Translations under genes and position numbers: made by a program
Shown: in pieces, positions 34,372-47,346 of the stretch
Position numbering within the stretch: the first letter of the stretch is position 1
Layout of the letters: the number at the start of each line of letters is the position of its first letter
The notes under the pieces: model-generated
The model's database searches: none
What the model was told of the DNA's origin: nothing
The model's input: the letters and a program-made list of their open reading frames with translations, nothing else
NCBI GenBank assembly: GCA_963422465.1
Contig: OY730171.1
Location: 3,720,001-3,784,000, forward strand
Length of the DNA stretch: 64,000 nucleotides
Direction: 5' to 3'
Source: Lichina pygmaea
Taxonomy: Eukaryota; Ascomycota; Lichinomycetes; Lichinales; Lichinaceae

Positions 34372-37300
34372 ATGGATAATTTCTACTCTGGCCCAGGGGC
34401 TTCCCCCGGCGGCGATGGCCATCGATATGGCTTGGCCCGAGAAAATGGGTACGGTATGCGTCGTCGCGAGTCAGACTTGAGCAGGTAATTGGCTCTGCGC
34501 AATCTTGCAAGCCGCGAGTTGACACTGACATCTCTGTAGCGCAAGCTTCATGGGCGAGGTTGAGATGGCGCATGACGAAGTAAGCAAGCTTGCCAGTCAA
34601 TAGGACCTGAAAGGCTTCTCACTGGCATCGTTGTCAAGGTCTTCGCAGGACCTGTGTCCGAGAGCGTCCCTACAAGCGTGGCGTCTTTCAGTCATCGCCG
34701 GCCAAGAGCTGGATCCATGACAAGTTTCACGTACATGCCCGACAACGAACAGCCCGAAGAGCTGCTCGGCGTTGATGACGATGACGAAAACAACGAAAAC
34801 ACCCTCCTGGTGGAGGACGAGGTCGAATTGCCGTCTCCCCTGGATGAGGAAGCCGATATCCCCTTCGACGAGTTGTTGCCGTCGCGGAGCAGAAGATCGT
34901 CTCGATTGTCGAGGTCGTCGTTGCGAGACCCTCTGCTGAGCAGCCATGAGCTGATGAGAACCTCGACTGCCGGCTCTGCGCGAGGTGGTAGAACCGTCCA
35001 AAAGATCTACATCATCACCGAGGACTTGACCATAGTGCTTGCTGGATTCTCTACATCGCCGATTCGTGCCGTTCTTTACGGCGTTCTATGCCTGGCTACT
35101 CTGGGCATGTTCTATCTCTTGTGCCGTTGGCTACCTCGGTGGCGCGTGGCATTGCTTGGTACGCCCACTCCGCTCGGAGAGTGCTCATGGGTCGTCATCG
35201 AGGTTAGCATGCACGCTGGACGCATGCGTCGATGGGATTCGTGTATCAGCTCGACTGACGAAGCGACAGAACCAATGGGGCGAGATAGCTGTCCAGGATG
35301 TACAACAGCGGTCCTATGGGAAGACGCTTTCGACGGTCTTCGGCGAACCCGAGGAGAAGTCCCCTTTCGTTGACGACGATGACGACGACGATCCCGTTCT
35401 TAACAGCCTTCGGTTCGTGGAGTACCGGTATATCAGATTCTGGTTCCATCCTCTGCGGGACCGGTTCGTCCTGGGACACGGCTGGCGGGATCCGGGCTGG
35501 ACGGACGTCAAATCGCTTCGTGAAGGCCTCGAAGGTGATGAGAAGGCTTATCGGGCTGTGGTCTTTGGTACCAATTCGATTGAGATTGAGCAAATATCGA
35601 TTCCGCAGCTCCTCGTTCAAGAAGTGTGTGGCATTGCTTCGAATCTTTTGCCAGGGCGCTCTAACAAGACACCAGGCCGTTCACCCTTTCTATGTCTTTC
35701 AGATCGCAAGCCTTATACTCTGGTCGTTAGACAGCTACTATTACTATGCAACCTGCATCTTTATCATTTCGGTGTTCAGCATCGCCACCACCATCGTCGA
35801 GACGAGAACTGTGAGTTAGCACTCTTTGATTAGCGTTGAAGCGATCAGTAATGTCCTTAATTAGACCATGGCACGACTCCGGGAAATGTCGAGGTTCGAA
35901 TGCGATGTGAGGGTCTTGCGATCGGGATTCTGTCAGTCCAAGCCTCGCCGGAGCTCAGATATTCGGCGCTGACGTGACCAGGGCGCTACGTCACATCCAC
36001 CGAACTCGTGCCGGGGGATGTCTATGAGGTTACCGACCCCTCACTGACACAGTTTCCCGCCGACAGTCTCCTTCTCTCTGGAGATTGTATCGTCAACGAG
36101 AGCATGCTTACAGGTTTGACCGATTCTCGCCGCAACTGTTGCCCGTGGGTCGCTGATTCACCACCGAGCAGGCGAATCCGTGCCGGTATCCAAGCTCCCA
36201 GCCACGGATGAGACTCTTGGCGCGCTAGATCTGGTCGTTTCTTCGATTCACCCCAATGTGGCAAGGTCCTTCCTCTTCTGCGGTACGAAGATCATTAGAG
36301 CGAGACGTCCCCATGACGACACAGAAGACGAAGCCGTAGCTCTCGCCATGGTGCTTCGCACTGGCTTCAACACCACGAAAGGCTCCCTCGTTCGCTCTAT
36401 GCTCTTTCCAAAGCCATCTGGCTTCACCTTCTATAGGGACTCTTTCCGCTACATCACCGTGATGGCTGGTATTGCTATGGTTGGATTCTTCGCATCGCTC
36501 GTCAACTTCATTCGCCTCAAGGTCCGCATCCATGCTCTTGGATACATCTTGAGACGAGCTAATGGGATTCCAGTTGGCATGGCACTTGATTATTGTTCGA
36601 GCGCTCGATCTCATCACCATCGTTGTGCCGCCCGCTTTGCCAGCGACTTTATCCATTGGCATCACATTTGCTCTAGCGCGGCTCAAGGAGAAACAGATCT
36701 TCTGTATCAGTCCTCAAAGGTATTGGCCCAGGGCATCGAGCAACGGCCACCGTTACGCTGATGCATTTCTCAGGGTCAACGTGGGTGGCAAGGTTGACGT
36801 GGTCTGTTTCGACAAGACCGGAACTCTGACCGAGGACGGCCTGGATGTGCTTGGGCTTAGAATCGTTGAAACCCCGTCGCATCGGTATGAGGCTGTCTCT
36901 CTCACCTGGTATCAGGTGCCCAGCCCTACCTGCTGAACATTCGGTTAGATTCAGCGACGTTCTTACGGACTCACGGGGTTTGTTGCCCTCCACCATGTAC
37001 AACCGTGATCCCACAATGGACTACAAAACCCACCAGGCTGCGCTATACGCTATGGCCACATGCCACTCCCTGCGGATGGTAGACGGTAAACTCATCGGGG
37101 ACCCGCTCGACCTGAAGATGTTTGAGTTTACAGGTTGGTCGTTTGAGGAAGGTGAACATCTGAGCGACCTGTCGGAAGATATAGAGCAAGGCAGATTATC
37201 TCCTTCAGTGGCGAGACCACCTCCCGGAGCAGAATATGCTGTCGATGAGAACGAGCCGGGTTCTAAGGCAGGTTCCAAGTTCCAAACTCCCGCTCGATCT

Positions 37301-39632
37301 GACTTGCTAATGTTCGCAGGCAAGCCCCATCGAACTTGGCGTATTGAGATCATTTGAATTTATACCGCAACTTCGGCGTGCCAGTGTCGTTGTTCGTCGA
37401 TTCGGCGCCAAAGAGGGGTCCGTGTACGTGAAGGGTGCTCCCGAAGCCATCAAGACCATTTGCGATCCCGACTCCGGTGGGTGTTGTAATTTGCAGTCTT
37501 GGTATTCTCCGTTTCCGACTCACCCACGCCCAGTGCCTTCCGACTGCGAAGATCTGATCGACTTCTACACGAACCGCGGCTATCGCGTCATCGCCTGCGC
37601 AACGAAGCACATCCCTAAACTCAGCTGGGTCAAGGTTCAAAAGCTGTCACGCTCGGAGGTCGAGTCCGACCTCCGGCTCGTGGGCTTCATCATCTTCCAG
37701 AACAAGCTGAAACCTCGGACGACGGGTACCATCGACGAGCTCTCCCGCGCTGGCATCAGGAAGATCATGTGCACAGGAGACAACATCCTGACAGCGATCA
37801 GCGTCGCGAGAGAGTGTAACTTGATAGACCGGACCGCGCATTGCTTTGTTGCCCATTTCGTTGATGGTAAGTCGTCGCTCTTCTGGCAGGCGAGGGCTCT
37901 GCTGACGCCGTAGTTCCAGGCAGCCCAGAAATACCGAAATCTCGGCTCGGATGGCAAAGTATCGACAATCCACTGTTTCGTCTCGACGAAGACACCCTCA
38001 AGGTAAGCTGGGACGACAAAGTAACCCCGCCTCGTCGACCCGGGCTGAGATTCGTGTAGCCGCTCCCTCCGCCGGCGGAAAGCGACGCCTCTCTGCCATA
38101 CGACATTTCTAACCTCAAGAACTATTCGCTGGCACTAACCGGAGACGTTTTCCGCTGGATTGTGGACTACGCTCCTCAAGAAATCCTACATCGGGTATGT
38201 GATTTTTTTTCCGATCGAGCTTTGTTGACCGCAAGACTGACATCGCGCAGGCTCTCGTAAGAGGGCAGGTCTTTGCGCGCATGTCGCCGGACGAGAAGCA
38301 TGAGCTGGTTGAGAAGCTACAGAGTATCGGTTATTGTTGCGGCTTCTGCGGCGATGGCGCCAACGATTGCGGGGCACTAAAAGCGGCCGATGTCGGCGTA
38401 TCATTGTCCGAAGCTGAAGCATCCGTGGCTGCGCCTTTCACAAGCAAAGTGTTCGACATCTCATGTGTTCCCGAAGTGATCCGGTACGTGTGACCCCTGC
38501 AACGCGTCAAATCTTGGCTCCTGACGTTTGATGCAGCGAGGGTCGAGCGGCGCTGGTAACTAGCTTCAGCTGCTTCAAGTACATGAGCTTGTACTCCGCT
38601 ATTCAGTTCACCAGTGTTAGCTTCCTATACGCATCGGCTTCAAATCTAGGCGATTCCCAGGTGAAGCGTTGTGCCAGTACTGTGCTCGATGAAGACCACG
38701 CGACTGACATCTGTGTGACAGTTCCTGTACATCGACCTATTTCTGATCTTGCCCATCGCCATCTCCAGTCAGTTTTCGCGCCCCAGATCCTGACTTTAGC
38801 TTTCAAAAAGGCTAACCCGAGCCCTTTCCCCTCCCAGTGAGTCGCACGGGTGCATATCCTGTGCTCAGTAGGAAGAGGCCTTCTGCGGAGCTCGTCTCGC
38901 GAAAAGTGCTCACGCCCCTACTCGGGCAAGTCGTCCTTTGCGTTCTTGTTCAGCTACTTGCATTCGAAGCGGTGAGACGTCAGACATGGTAAGCTCTGCA
39001 TATTGCTGTTCAAGTTCACATTCGTTGTTATTCTGGCCGCCATGGGCACACAAACACTGAAAGTGACCGTTTCGCTCAACTTCACACACCAGGTACACCC
39101 CTCCGAAGATCGAGGCCGAAGTATCAAACATCCTCAACTCGGACAACACCACCCTCTTCCTCATCTCGTGTTTCCAGTACATCTTCTCGGCCGTGGTTCT
39201 CAACATCGGCCCGCCATTCCGACGAAGCATGTTCGAGAACAGTACGTGCTAGCTACACATATCTTTCATACTCCTTTTCACCACGCCCCATCCTCCCATC
39301 TCCCTCTGGCCCCTTGGGATCCACAGCAACACTAAGCAGGACGCTCCCAAACAGTGCCCTTCGTCGTGACCATCGTCGTCGCCCTGCTCGTGTCGGTATA
39401 CATGCTTCTCGATCCGACGACGTGGGTGCAGCGGCTCATGGAGTTGACTTTCGTATCGATGCCCTTCAAGCTGTGCCTCGTTGCCCTCGCCCTCGTCGCT
39501 TTCGCCTGCTCCTGGTTCGCCGAGAAGTACCTCCTGCCAGCGCTCGCCAAACTTTTCGGTCGTCTCCACTATCGTGCTCGCGCTAAGAAGCGGAAGCTGT
39601 ACAAGTGTCTCGAGCAGGAGATGATGATTTAG
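34372..39632 (+). CDS. ypk9: P5B-type ATPase (Ypk9/ATP13A2-like cation or polyamine pump)
   Basis: 21 exons: 34372-34484, 34540-34579, 34639-35202, 35270-35623, 35676-35810, 35865-35931, 35982-36113, 36172-36521, 36574-36719, 36774-36884, 36949-37267, 37320-37476, 37534-37866, 37920-38002, 38060-38194, 38251-38483, 38537-38660, 38722-38767, 38838-38988, 39093-39241, 39355-39632. These give 1,339 residues with every junction in phase. The TGES actuator loop is at 468-471, the P5B signature PPALP at 604-608, the phosphorylation site DKTGT with Asp647, KGAPE in the nucleotide domain and GDGAND at 1047-1052. An acidic N-terminus precedes [15 protein letters not shown], and several C-terminal membrane segments follow. 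The family acts in vacuole/lysosome membranes in metal and polyamine handling. Intron 11 (37268-37319) is GC-AG. Confidence 0.93.
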
Positions 39633-39642
39633 ATTCTTTTCT

Positions 39643-39661
39643 GGGGGGGGGGGGGGGGGGG
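39643..39661 (+). repeat. Homopolymer run of 19 G
   Basis: It lies eleven bases after the stop of the P5B ATPase gene, in its 3' flank. It may be slippage-prone or an assembly-sensitive spot. Confidence 0.9.
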
Positions 39662-39940
39662 AGGTTGTTCTTCCCCTCCGATTGCCGGGCTTTTTTTTGG
39701 GGGATGCTGGTGGTGTTGTTCTTTGGTGGTTGGTGATGGTTGTTGTATACATGGAGTAGGAAACTACCTGAACACACCGAAACGCTCAGACTGTGGACAT
39801 TGTCTCCACCCGTGCCAGGTTGTGGCTGACTCTTAGGGTACCGCTGCACAAAAAGTAGCTCCTTTAATCAACTAACGCTTCCCCGCAACAGCCCTCCCCC
39901 GCCCTCTCCCCGGCCCGTCAAATTTCCACTTAATATTCGA

Positions 39941-40723
39941 TCAATGATCCCACGGATGCTTCCACCCCAAAATCACAGGACCGTCTTGTTTGGCGCGATA
40001 AAAAATCTGTGCATGGTCGAAGTCGAGTCAGCGACCTGGGTGACGGAGCAGTAGTAGTGGCAGTGGTAGTGGTAGTAGTGGCGGCAGCAGCAGCAACAGG
40101 AACAGCATTTCCCGCTGAAATGATGGATATGACCTACGAAGAACCACATGCTCGCCCCTAATGCCGTCGCTGCAAAGCGGTAGAATCGATGGAGTGGCAA
40201 CGAGGTTGGCTTGACCCGCCCTCCCATGACAGCCCGTTTTCGCGCGAGATACCATTCCATGCTCTCGACCTTCTTCACGCGCTCGAGTCGTTCGGGCGTC
40301 ACGACTGGCGCTGGAACTTCGGGCTACATGACTCATTCAAAAGATACTCTTTCGCTAGACGTGTGGGGAGCGACAAGTGTGGTGGGGGAGGGAGGTGGAG
40401 GGACCAAGTGCAAGTCATATATGTCAGGAAAGAGAGTTGAAACACATACAGATAAGCGGCTCGATAACAGCATGTGGTCGTCGGCATCGAGCTTCTTGAG
40501 AAACTCCACCTGCTCCGGAGATGGATCCGGTATGTGATCGGGGCCTGGCCGTTTTCTCTGGACGACAAATTTAGCACGAATCCCATCGACGAGTGGCGGG
40601 AGGGTGAGACTCGATAGATGGGTAACTGGCCCCACAAGTAAGAAGATCACTCACAGCTATCAAACGCTGCCAGAACCCTCTGGCTTGAGAGGTCGCCGGA
40701 GCTGGACCATCGGAGTCAGCCAT
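39941..40723 (-). CDS. Small single-pass membrane protein, possibly a complex I accessory subunit (NDUFB2-like)
   Basis: Four short exons, complement(39941..40006, 40138..40323, 40450..40557, 40655..40723), all phase 0, give 142 residues. Donors are GTGAGT, GTATGT and GTAGGT, with AG acceptors. The protein starts MADSDGPAPATSQARGFWQR, has KRPGPDHIPDPSPEQVEF, a basic stretch WYLARKRAVMGGR and a hydrophobic segment (FAATALGASMWFFIF). It ends YRAKQDGPVILGWKHPWDH. The last part (MWF, then a charged turn and G-x-x-HP) recalls the NDUFB2/AGGG subunit of mitochondrial NADH dehydrogenase; this family call is tentative. It is convergent with the P5B gene (308 bp apart) and divergent from BUR1 (583 bp). 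Confidence 0.72.
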
Positions 40724-41306
40724 TGTGTCCGGAGACACGAGAGCTTTGAGGTCTGTTGCTCTTGTGGCTCAACCGCAGCGTGAATCTCGAACTTGTGGTA
40801 GTACGACAAGTGATGTACCAATACCGGCCCCCCTCACCACCAGATGTCGTGGCGATGGCGATTGAGCGGGACGTCTGTAGCCGTACGTAGTACATACGTA
40901 CAAGAGGTTAGGTCTGATGGCGGTACGAGCGGCTATCTCGGCTAACTCCGGGGTTGCATCATCGCGAGATTGACTTCCGAGCCGCTCTTGTAGCTTACCC
41001 GAAGCGCATCGCCTCGGCGTGCTCGGGTAACTTGACCGGTCATCGTCGACCCCCTCAGAAACAATACCAAGCCAGCAACCCTTTAATCAGTCAGTCTATT
41101 CTGGAATTGCTGCTCACGGAAGATTTCCTGATCATCCTTTGAATCAATGCTGCTGACGCAAGATGAATAGACCGAAAATTCAACTGCCATAAAACCCAGC
41201 CTCCCAGCCTCTCAGCCTCCCAGCCTCCCAAATCCCTTTCACAAATGAAACTTCGAGATCAACTTCCGAAAACCATCCCCTGCCCAGCTTCTTCTCGACT
41301 GAACAT
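40724..41306. promoter_or_regulatory. Divergent promoter region shared by the small membrane-protein gene and BUR1
   Basis: 583 bp between two divergent starts. It holds TACGTA repeats near 40890 and a pyrimidine-rich direct repeat of CCTCCCAGCCT units at 41200-41230 just before BUR1. I assign no specific factor sites. Confidence 0.4.
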
Positions 41307-43527
41307 ATGGCGCTCGCACCGATCGTTCAATCCTCGCAGTCGACCATGATGGCGACGAACCGTTCCGCACCAACGAAGCCGCCGCATTCTTCGTCGCAAA
41401 TGACGCTGGAGGTCGACTCCAAAGGGCAGCCCCGGTTCCGGGGATGCTCGAACATCAAGCACTATGAGTTCCTCGGCAAACTGGGCGAGGGTACCTTCGG
41501 GTATGACGAATCTGTGGATTGCGGGCCTTGATGCAGCAGAGATAGCCTGCTGACCCTATTCCACAGCGAGGTGTATAAGGCCCGCTCGCGACGGACCGGA
41601 AACGTCGTTGCACTAAAGAAGATCTTACTCCACAACGAGAAGGATGGGGTACGGATCGCTTCCAGACTAAGTGTCAAGAAATCCCAGCCCTGATACAGAC
41701 ACCAGTTGCCAATCACCGCCATCCGCGAGATACGACTGTTGAAAATGCTCTCTCATGCCAACGTCTTGACACTGGAGGAGATGGCCATCGAACGGGGCAA
41801 AGGTTGGCGGCGAACCGTCTCCACGATTTCGCGCATTTACTGATACGTCTTGGTTCAACCCAATAGGTGAAGGGCGAAAGAAAGCCATCATGTACATGGT
41901 CACGCCATACATGGACCACGACCTGTCCGGCCTTCTCGAAAATCCGGATGTGCACTTCACCACCCCGCAGATTAAGTGCTATATGATGCAGCTGCTGAAG
42001 GGGCTGAAGTATTTGCATGATGTGGGTGCCACGGTCGACTTGTCTTGACGAGCATGTCGGTAACGGCTTTTATTCCACAGAATCAAATCCTGCATCGGGA
42101 CATGAAAGGTAATTGGGTGAATGGTCCCGGCGCTCGTTTGCTGAGGCTGACTCCTTTCCAGCCGCCAATCTTCTGATCAACAACCGTGGAAATCTGCAAA
42201 TAGCGGATTTTGGTCTGGCACGCCAGTTCGAAGAGCCACCCCCAAAGCCCGGAGATGGCAACGGCGTGGCCACGAGGGATTACACGGGTCTGGTCGTGAC
42301 GCGTTGGTACCGGCCTCCCGAGCTGCTTCTTCAGCTTCGTCAGTACACGCCTGCAGTCGATATGTGGGGCGTCGGGTACGTTACAACGTCGAGGGCTGGT
42401 TCGAGCCACCGGCTGACCTTAATGTGACAAGCTGCGTCTTCGGCGAGATGTTCTTGAGAAAGCCGATCTTGGCCGGAAACAGCGACCTTAACCAGATCCA
42501 AATGATCTTTGATCTTGTTGGCACTCCCACCGAAGAGAGCATGCCCGGATGGCGCTCCTTGCCTGGCTGCGAAGGAGTCAAACAGTTCGAAACCCGCCCG
42601 AGCACTCTGGTGCGGCGATTCAGAGAGTGAGTATATGACCCTTGACAAGACCGGAACTGCAAATCTCACACAAACCTCAAAATTCTCAGACAAGGACCGA
42701 TCATGATCTCTTTGTTGTCGGAGCTGCTCAAGCTGGACTGGCGAAAGAGGATCAATGCCGTCGATGCTCTCGAACATCCGTATTTCTTCACCGAGCCTCT
42801 ACCCGCGACACCGGAAAGTATCCCTCGCTTCGGCGACTCTCATGACCTCGACCGACGCCGATTCCGCGCTGAGAAGGGGCCTTTGCCTCCGGCCCCAGCT
42901 GGCGGCACGGTCGGCATGGGATCCGATGGTGAATGGGTCACTGGACCGAGACGAGCTGCGCCACTCAGTGGCCCTCCCAACGGCTATCGACGAGACCATT
43001 ACCCTCCGAACCACAATCGTCAGTCCGGACCCAATGGCCAAGGGCCTCGGCACAACCGAGAACATCGCGATTCGAGCAGAGTCCCCCCTCGGCCCAACAA
43101 CGACCGTCAACCGGCCTGGATGAAAGAGCGTCACCATCCGAGTCTTCCTCCGCGGCCAGTGAACGTTGCATGGGGACCAGGCGGCGGTGGCCAGCGAGGA
43201 CGCATCCCACCACCACCACCACCACCACCACCTCCGCCTCCACCTCCGCCTCCTCCACGTTCCCACCCACCACCGCCTCTACGAGAACATCTGAGCAAGC
43301 GAATGGACTCATATGTACCGGACTATGCCGATGGCACACGTCACCGGGGCGGAGCAGGAGGTGGTGGAGCACCGGGCGCCGACAGACACGATCGAGGTCG
43401 AGCCTTTGATCGAAAAAATCGCAGCCGTAGTCGCAGTCCTCGCCCTGTGGACCGAGCCCGAGACCGAGACCGAGACCGAGATGACCCTAGGATGCGTGAT
43501 CGGGACTGGGAACTATACCGTCGGTAG
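41307..43527 (+). CDS. bur1: Cyclin-dependent kinase BUR1/SGV1 (CDK9-like, transcription elongation)
   Basis: Eight exons: 41307-41500, 41567-41648, 41706-41802, 41867-42021, 42081-42108, 42162-42375, 42432-42626, 42690-43527. All are in phase and give 600 residues. The kinase domain starts [18 protein letters not shown], with catalytic Lys82 (VVALKK), the cyclin-binding helix PITAIRE at 94-100, HRDMK at 181-185, DFG at 201-203 and a T loop with Thr227 before TRWYRPPE. The C-terminal tail is Pro/Arg-rich, with a long proline run (about 43200-43260) and RDRDRD repeats. The family pairs with cyclin Bur2 and phosphorylates the Pol II CTD and Spt5 in the nucleus. Confidence 0.93.
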
Positions 43528-44780
43528 CATATTTGCTGGGGAAGGAGTTTCCTTGTCTCCTGGGCCTGTGTTTGAATGTCTTCGGAGCAGGCGCCCTTTC
43601 GTTTTGCATCTGATGTCTAATCCAAGAATAAGAACGAGAAGAATCTGATTGGGCGTTGCCCTCGAAAAAATGGAACCGTTTCCGACACTGATCTCTACTG
43701 TGCTTTGAGTACTAGAGAGGAAATGATAGCACTCGTCGTCAACGGCCAATCCTTTGTAATGCTTGCTCCATGAGTCCCATGACACCGACGAAGCCAATAC
43801 TGAAAGCTGAAAGCTGACGATTGAGGCTTTGCGCTGATTTTCCAAGAATCAAGGCAATGCTACCTACATGCTGTGTTCACAGTGTATACGGTACATAGAT
43901 CTACGAGAAATTGATCAACAGTCTACTCCCGTCTTTCCCACCTCCCCATCACCTTGCCGATTCCTGCTCGATCTAGTAGTTGCGGTACGGACGTAGACGC
44001 AGAGAGTGGGGGGTAGATTCGGAGCCTGTTCTGCTTGGCGACGGAAAACCAAAGTCAGAGCTGCGTAACCTACAGTAAGAGCTCGTCGAGCCATCCCCTC
44101 GAACAAAGAATTTTCAAAAGTGTGAGTTTGATGCTTGCGCTAATTAATTAAAGATCACCGATTGACCATATTATTTTTGGTCTACGGTACGTAAGAGGTA
44201 GCCAGCCGTCACAGCAAAAAAGATCTTTACCACTGCCGCCTCTGCCGCCGCCACCAACCCAACTCAAATCCATCGTGTTCCCACCACGACGGTTGCTGCC
44301 CTGCAGTACGTCGGCGCTGCCGGCTGCTCGAGTTGGGTCTTTGATGGGCAGCAGCTATATGTATAGAATTCACATCCTACCCTTCATCTATACATTTCCA
44401 TCGCATCCCTCCTAAGGGATGTCGAGCTCGACGACATCTTGTCGTATCCCCGTCATACTGGAGCCTACTGCCGCATCAAGCTCACGGGAGTACGAACCTT
44501 CTGAAGAGTCACATGTTTCGAAAGAGCTCTCTGATGACAGTGATATAGAAATGTCGGAGACGTGGTAACTGTGAACACATCATCAACAGCTACATGATGG
44601 CAGAACCTTCAAGATGGTCGACATACATTCCCGCACGCGAGACCGCTCGCTCTCTTGCAAACTCCACCGGCGGGTGGTTGTCCAGTGATTGACGGAGGAT
44701 CTGTATCCTCCCCATGTGAATATACCTGGTGGTGTTAAGGTAAACAAATCAACCGATTTCTTGAACTTTTATATTCTTCT
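43528..44780. other. 3' flank of BUR1 and truncated tandem-repeat unit
   Basis: No gene seen in 43528-44635. The segment 44640-44780 is similar to 62085-62236 (shared CTCTCTTGCAAACTCCACC and CTGGTGGT blocks). It is the end of a tandem repeat whose next unit was separated by insertion of the chimeric element. Confidence 0.5.
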
Positions 44781-44793
44781 ATGTTGTGAAAGC

Positions 44794-45932
44794 GGCCTGC
44801 GACGACTCAAACCTCCACGCGGTGCAGGCTGGGAACCTCGGGGCAGCGATGGCAGGCAGTCTCCCAAGCTGCTTGTAGTCGCTGCACCGAGAGCTAATTG
44901 AGTCACCGGTCGAGCTGCTGGTGCCCGTGGAGCGACGGGCCACCGGAGGTGTCGCGCAGGCACCCTGGACACCCCCGTGAAGCGACATCAGCAGAACAGA
45001 GGACTGCGACCAAACTGGTTATGAAAACCACCCGACGGATGTCTACCGTGTACGCTACGGCCCGAAGCCAGCCCTGCAGCTGGTGGATGTGAAGTCTAGG
45101 CATCCGACAGGGCACCTCTGGAGTAGTTGAGAGGAGTTTTCATCGCACAACCCTCCTAGCAGAGTCTCCAGCAGCTAATGCGTCGAGGATCTTGTTCTAG
45201 GAGGGGAGCGATATCTGCACTGCGGCATTGTTAATCGAACGGGGAATAGGTGTTCAAGAAGGCGAGCAGGCAGCCCGGAGGAAGCCCGCCGCTCCAGTGC
45301 CTAAGGGCCGTGTGATAGCCAAAGTGCTGGCTTGATGGTTTTGCCTAAGGCCTTGCCACGGGTTCCCTTCGGACTGCCTGCGGACCGGGGCCGGGGCACC
45401 GGAGATTCTCTGTTCGGAGGTTCTCCGGTGGGTCACCACGTACAACCGGGGCCCCACAGGCGACAGTGGGCAGATTGAGACTCCTCCCTACTTGGTTAGT
45501 GGGCTGGAAAGGCGGTCCTGCAGGTGCTGGCATGGCCTGCAGGGTCCGTAGAGCCTGCGAGGCATGGTCGGCCTCTGTACGAGAGATCTACAGAGGTAAC
45601 ACGAAACAGCGAGAGCTGCGGGGTGTGGCATATAATGGCAGTGACAGCAGTAGGGTCTGGGCCTACTACGAGACTGTCTATATGGCCCGAGAGGACGGAA
45701 GTGCATGCCGGTCCGTACAGAGTGCAGGTTCAGGCTGCAAATGACGGGCTCAAGGAGCAAACTGTAGTTGGAGTGTGGGCTCCGGGCTGGCAACCCAGCG
45801 CTCCGAAGCAGGACCTAGGGGTGAGCGTACATGGCAGAGCGCAAAAGGCCTCAGGACTGCGGGGAAGCGTGCCAGAGACCCTGCACGGGATGTCGACTCT
45901 GCGCTATGTCTTGGCATAGCTCAACTGTGGCC
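44794..45932 (+). repeat. Sequence X, copy 1 (1,139 bp)
   Basis: It begins GGCCTGCGACGACTC and ends CTCAACTGTGGCC, where LINE B begins. It aligns end to end with the inverted copy at 55759-56884, mostly differing at CG sites. A frame of about 131 codons (45524-45919) is shared by both copies, but I recognise no domain. It is not part of the LINE A 5' region as seen in copy A1. Size and arrangement recall the WEIRD part of the Magnaporthe MINE chimera; I could not compare sequences. Confidence 0.85.
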
Positions 45933-46766
45933 TGGACATGGTGGCAGCTTTCCCCAACATGTCACACAACCACCTACTGCACATCCTCTGGTGAGACAGA
46001 GTCCCCACAGCACTTGTACGGTGGACAGCCAGCTTCCTCGCAGACCGCCAGACCTCTCTGGTCCTGGGACAGTGGCAAGGTGATACCCACAGGGTCTCCA
46101 CCAGCATCCCACAGGGGTCCCCAGTCTCCCCGATCCTGTTTCTGTTCTTTAACAAAGAACTAGTTGACTTCTGCACACACAGCACAGGCAAGGTGTTGGG
46201 CATCAGGTTTGTTGATGATGTTAATATACTGGTAGTGGGCAGCAGCACTGAAAACAACTGCCAGGTTCTTGAACATGTCCACCACAGCTGCATGGGGTGG
46301 GCACACCACCACGGGGCCACCTTCACCCCACACAAATACAAGCTTATGCACCTCACCCAATCTCCGAAGAAATTTAACATGACTGCAGGGGTGGACCTGG
46401 GAGGTGTCACCAAATCCCCACAGCCAACCCTCCGCATACTCGGTGTACTCCTGGACTCAAAGCTCCGCTGGGGCCCACACATGAAGTGCATGTCAGAGAA
46501 GGCAGCACAACAGAGCTGGGCTCTCACCACCATCACAGGGTCCACCTGGGGTGTGATGTTTGGCAAGGCAAGACTGATTTACAACACAGTGGTGCACCCA
46601 GTGATCACCTACAGCATGATAGTGTGGGCCCCCCTGGAAGGCCTCCTCTGACCAGCACACCAACACTGGATTGGTGACACCCTGGAACACCAATAGCAAC
46701 ACTGCCTCCAAACAGTCACTGGTGGCTTCAAGGCAACCAGCTGGCAACAACTGGAAAGTGAAGCAG
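45933..46766 (+). pseudogene. LINE B reverse transcriptase fragment, first part
   Basis: The LINE B RT domain starts mid-domain (DMVAAF) and continues through IPQGSPVSPILFLFF, the catalytic FVDDVNILVV and the thumb (RLIYNTVVHPVITYSMIVWAPLEG). A stop codon (TGG to TGA-type change) and others interrupt it. The sequence resumes at 53268 after gypsy V. Confidence 0.85.
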
Positions 46767-47346
46767 TGTTACGACCCAGGAGGAACACAGTCTTTATATA
46801 CTCACAGAAAGCAGCAGACAGGATACTGGACGGAAGTACCAGACAGCGTGACACAGGAACCGGTCACGTGACCGGTGAGACAAACCAGGGGGTGCTCGCC
46901 GCAGCATGCATATGCACGAACAAGTGAGCAAAGTGAGCAGAGCTCACCCAGCTCGCCGCAGCGTGCATGAAAAGTGAGCAAAGTGAGCAGAGCTCACCCA
47001 GCTCGCCGCAGCGTGCATGAAAAGTGAGCAAAGTGAGCAGAGCTCACTTATCTCACCGAGTGAGCAAAGTGAGCAGAGCTCACTCTGCTCACGAACTGGA
47101 CACTATATAGTCCGGCGATAGTTCCCCTATGGAACGATCGTCTTCAACTCATGTTGTGATCCAGACAACTAGATCTACTTCAATACAATCCTTTTGTACG
47201 AAGCCGTTGATCAGGTGTCACCACCACCACGTTCCACCAAACCCCTTCGCGCTCCTTGACACTCCTCTCCTGCGAGAACCAACCCGCCTTCCGCCTCTCG
47301 CCCTAATCCTATACTCGGATAGGACGGTACGGTACGGACCGCAACA
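46767..47346 (+). repeat. 5' LTR of gypsy V (A-type U3)
   Basis: 580 bp, from TGTTACGACC to CGCAACA. U3 has tandem 50-bp units (46920-47090) with GAGCAAAGTGAGCAGAGCTC and CATGAAAAGT. The sense TATA (CTATATAG) lies at 47103-47110. Confidence 0.95.
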
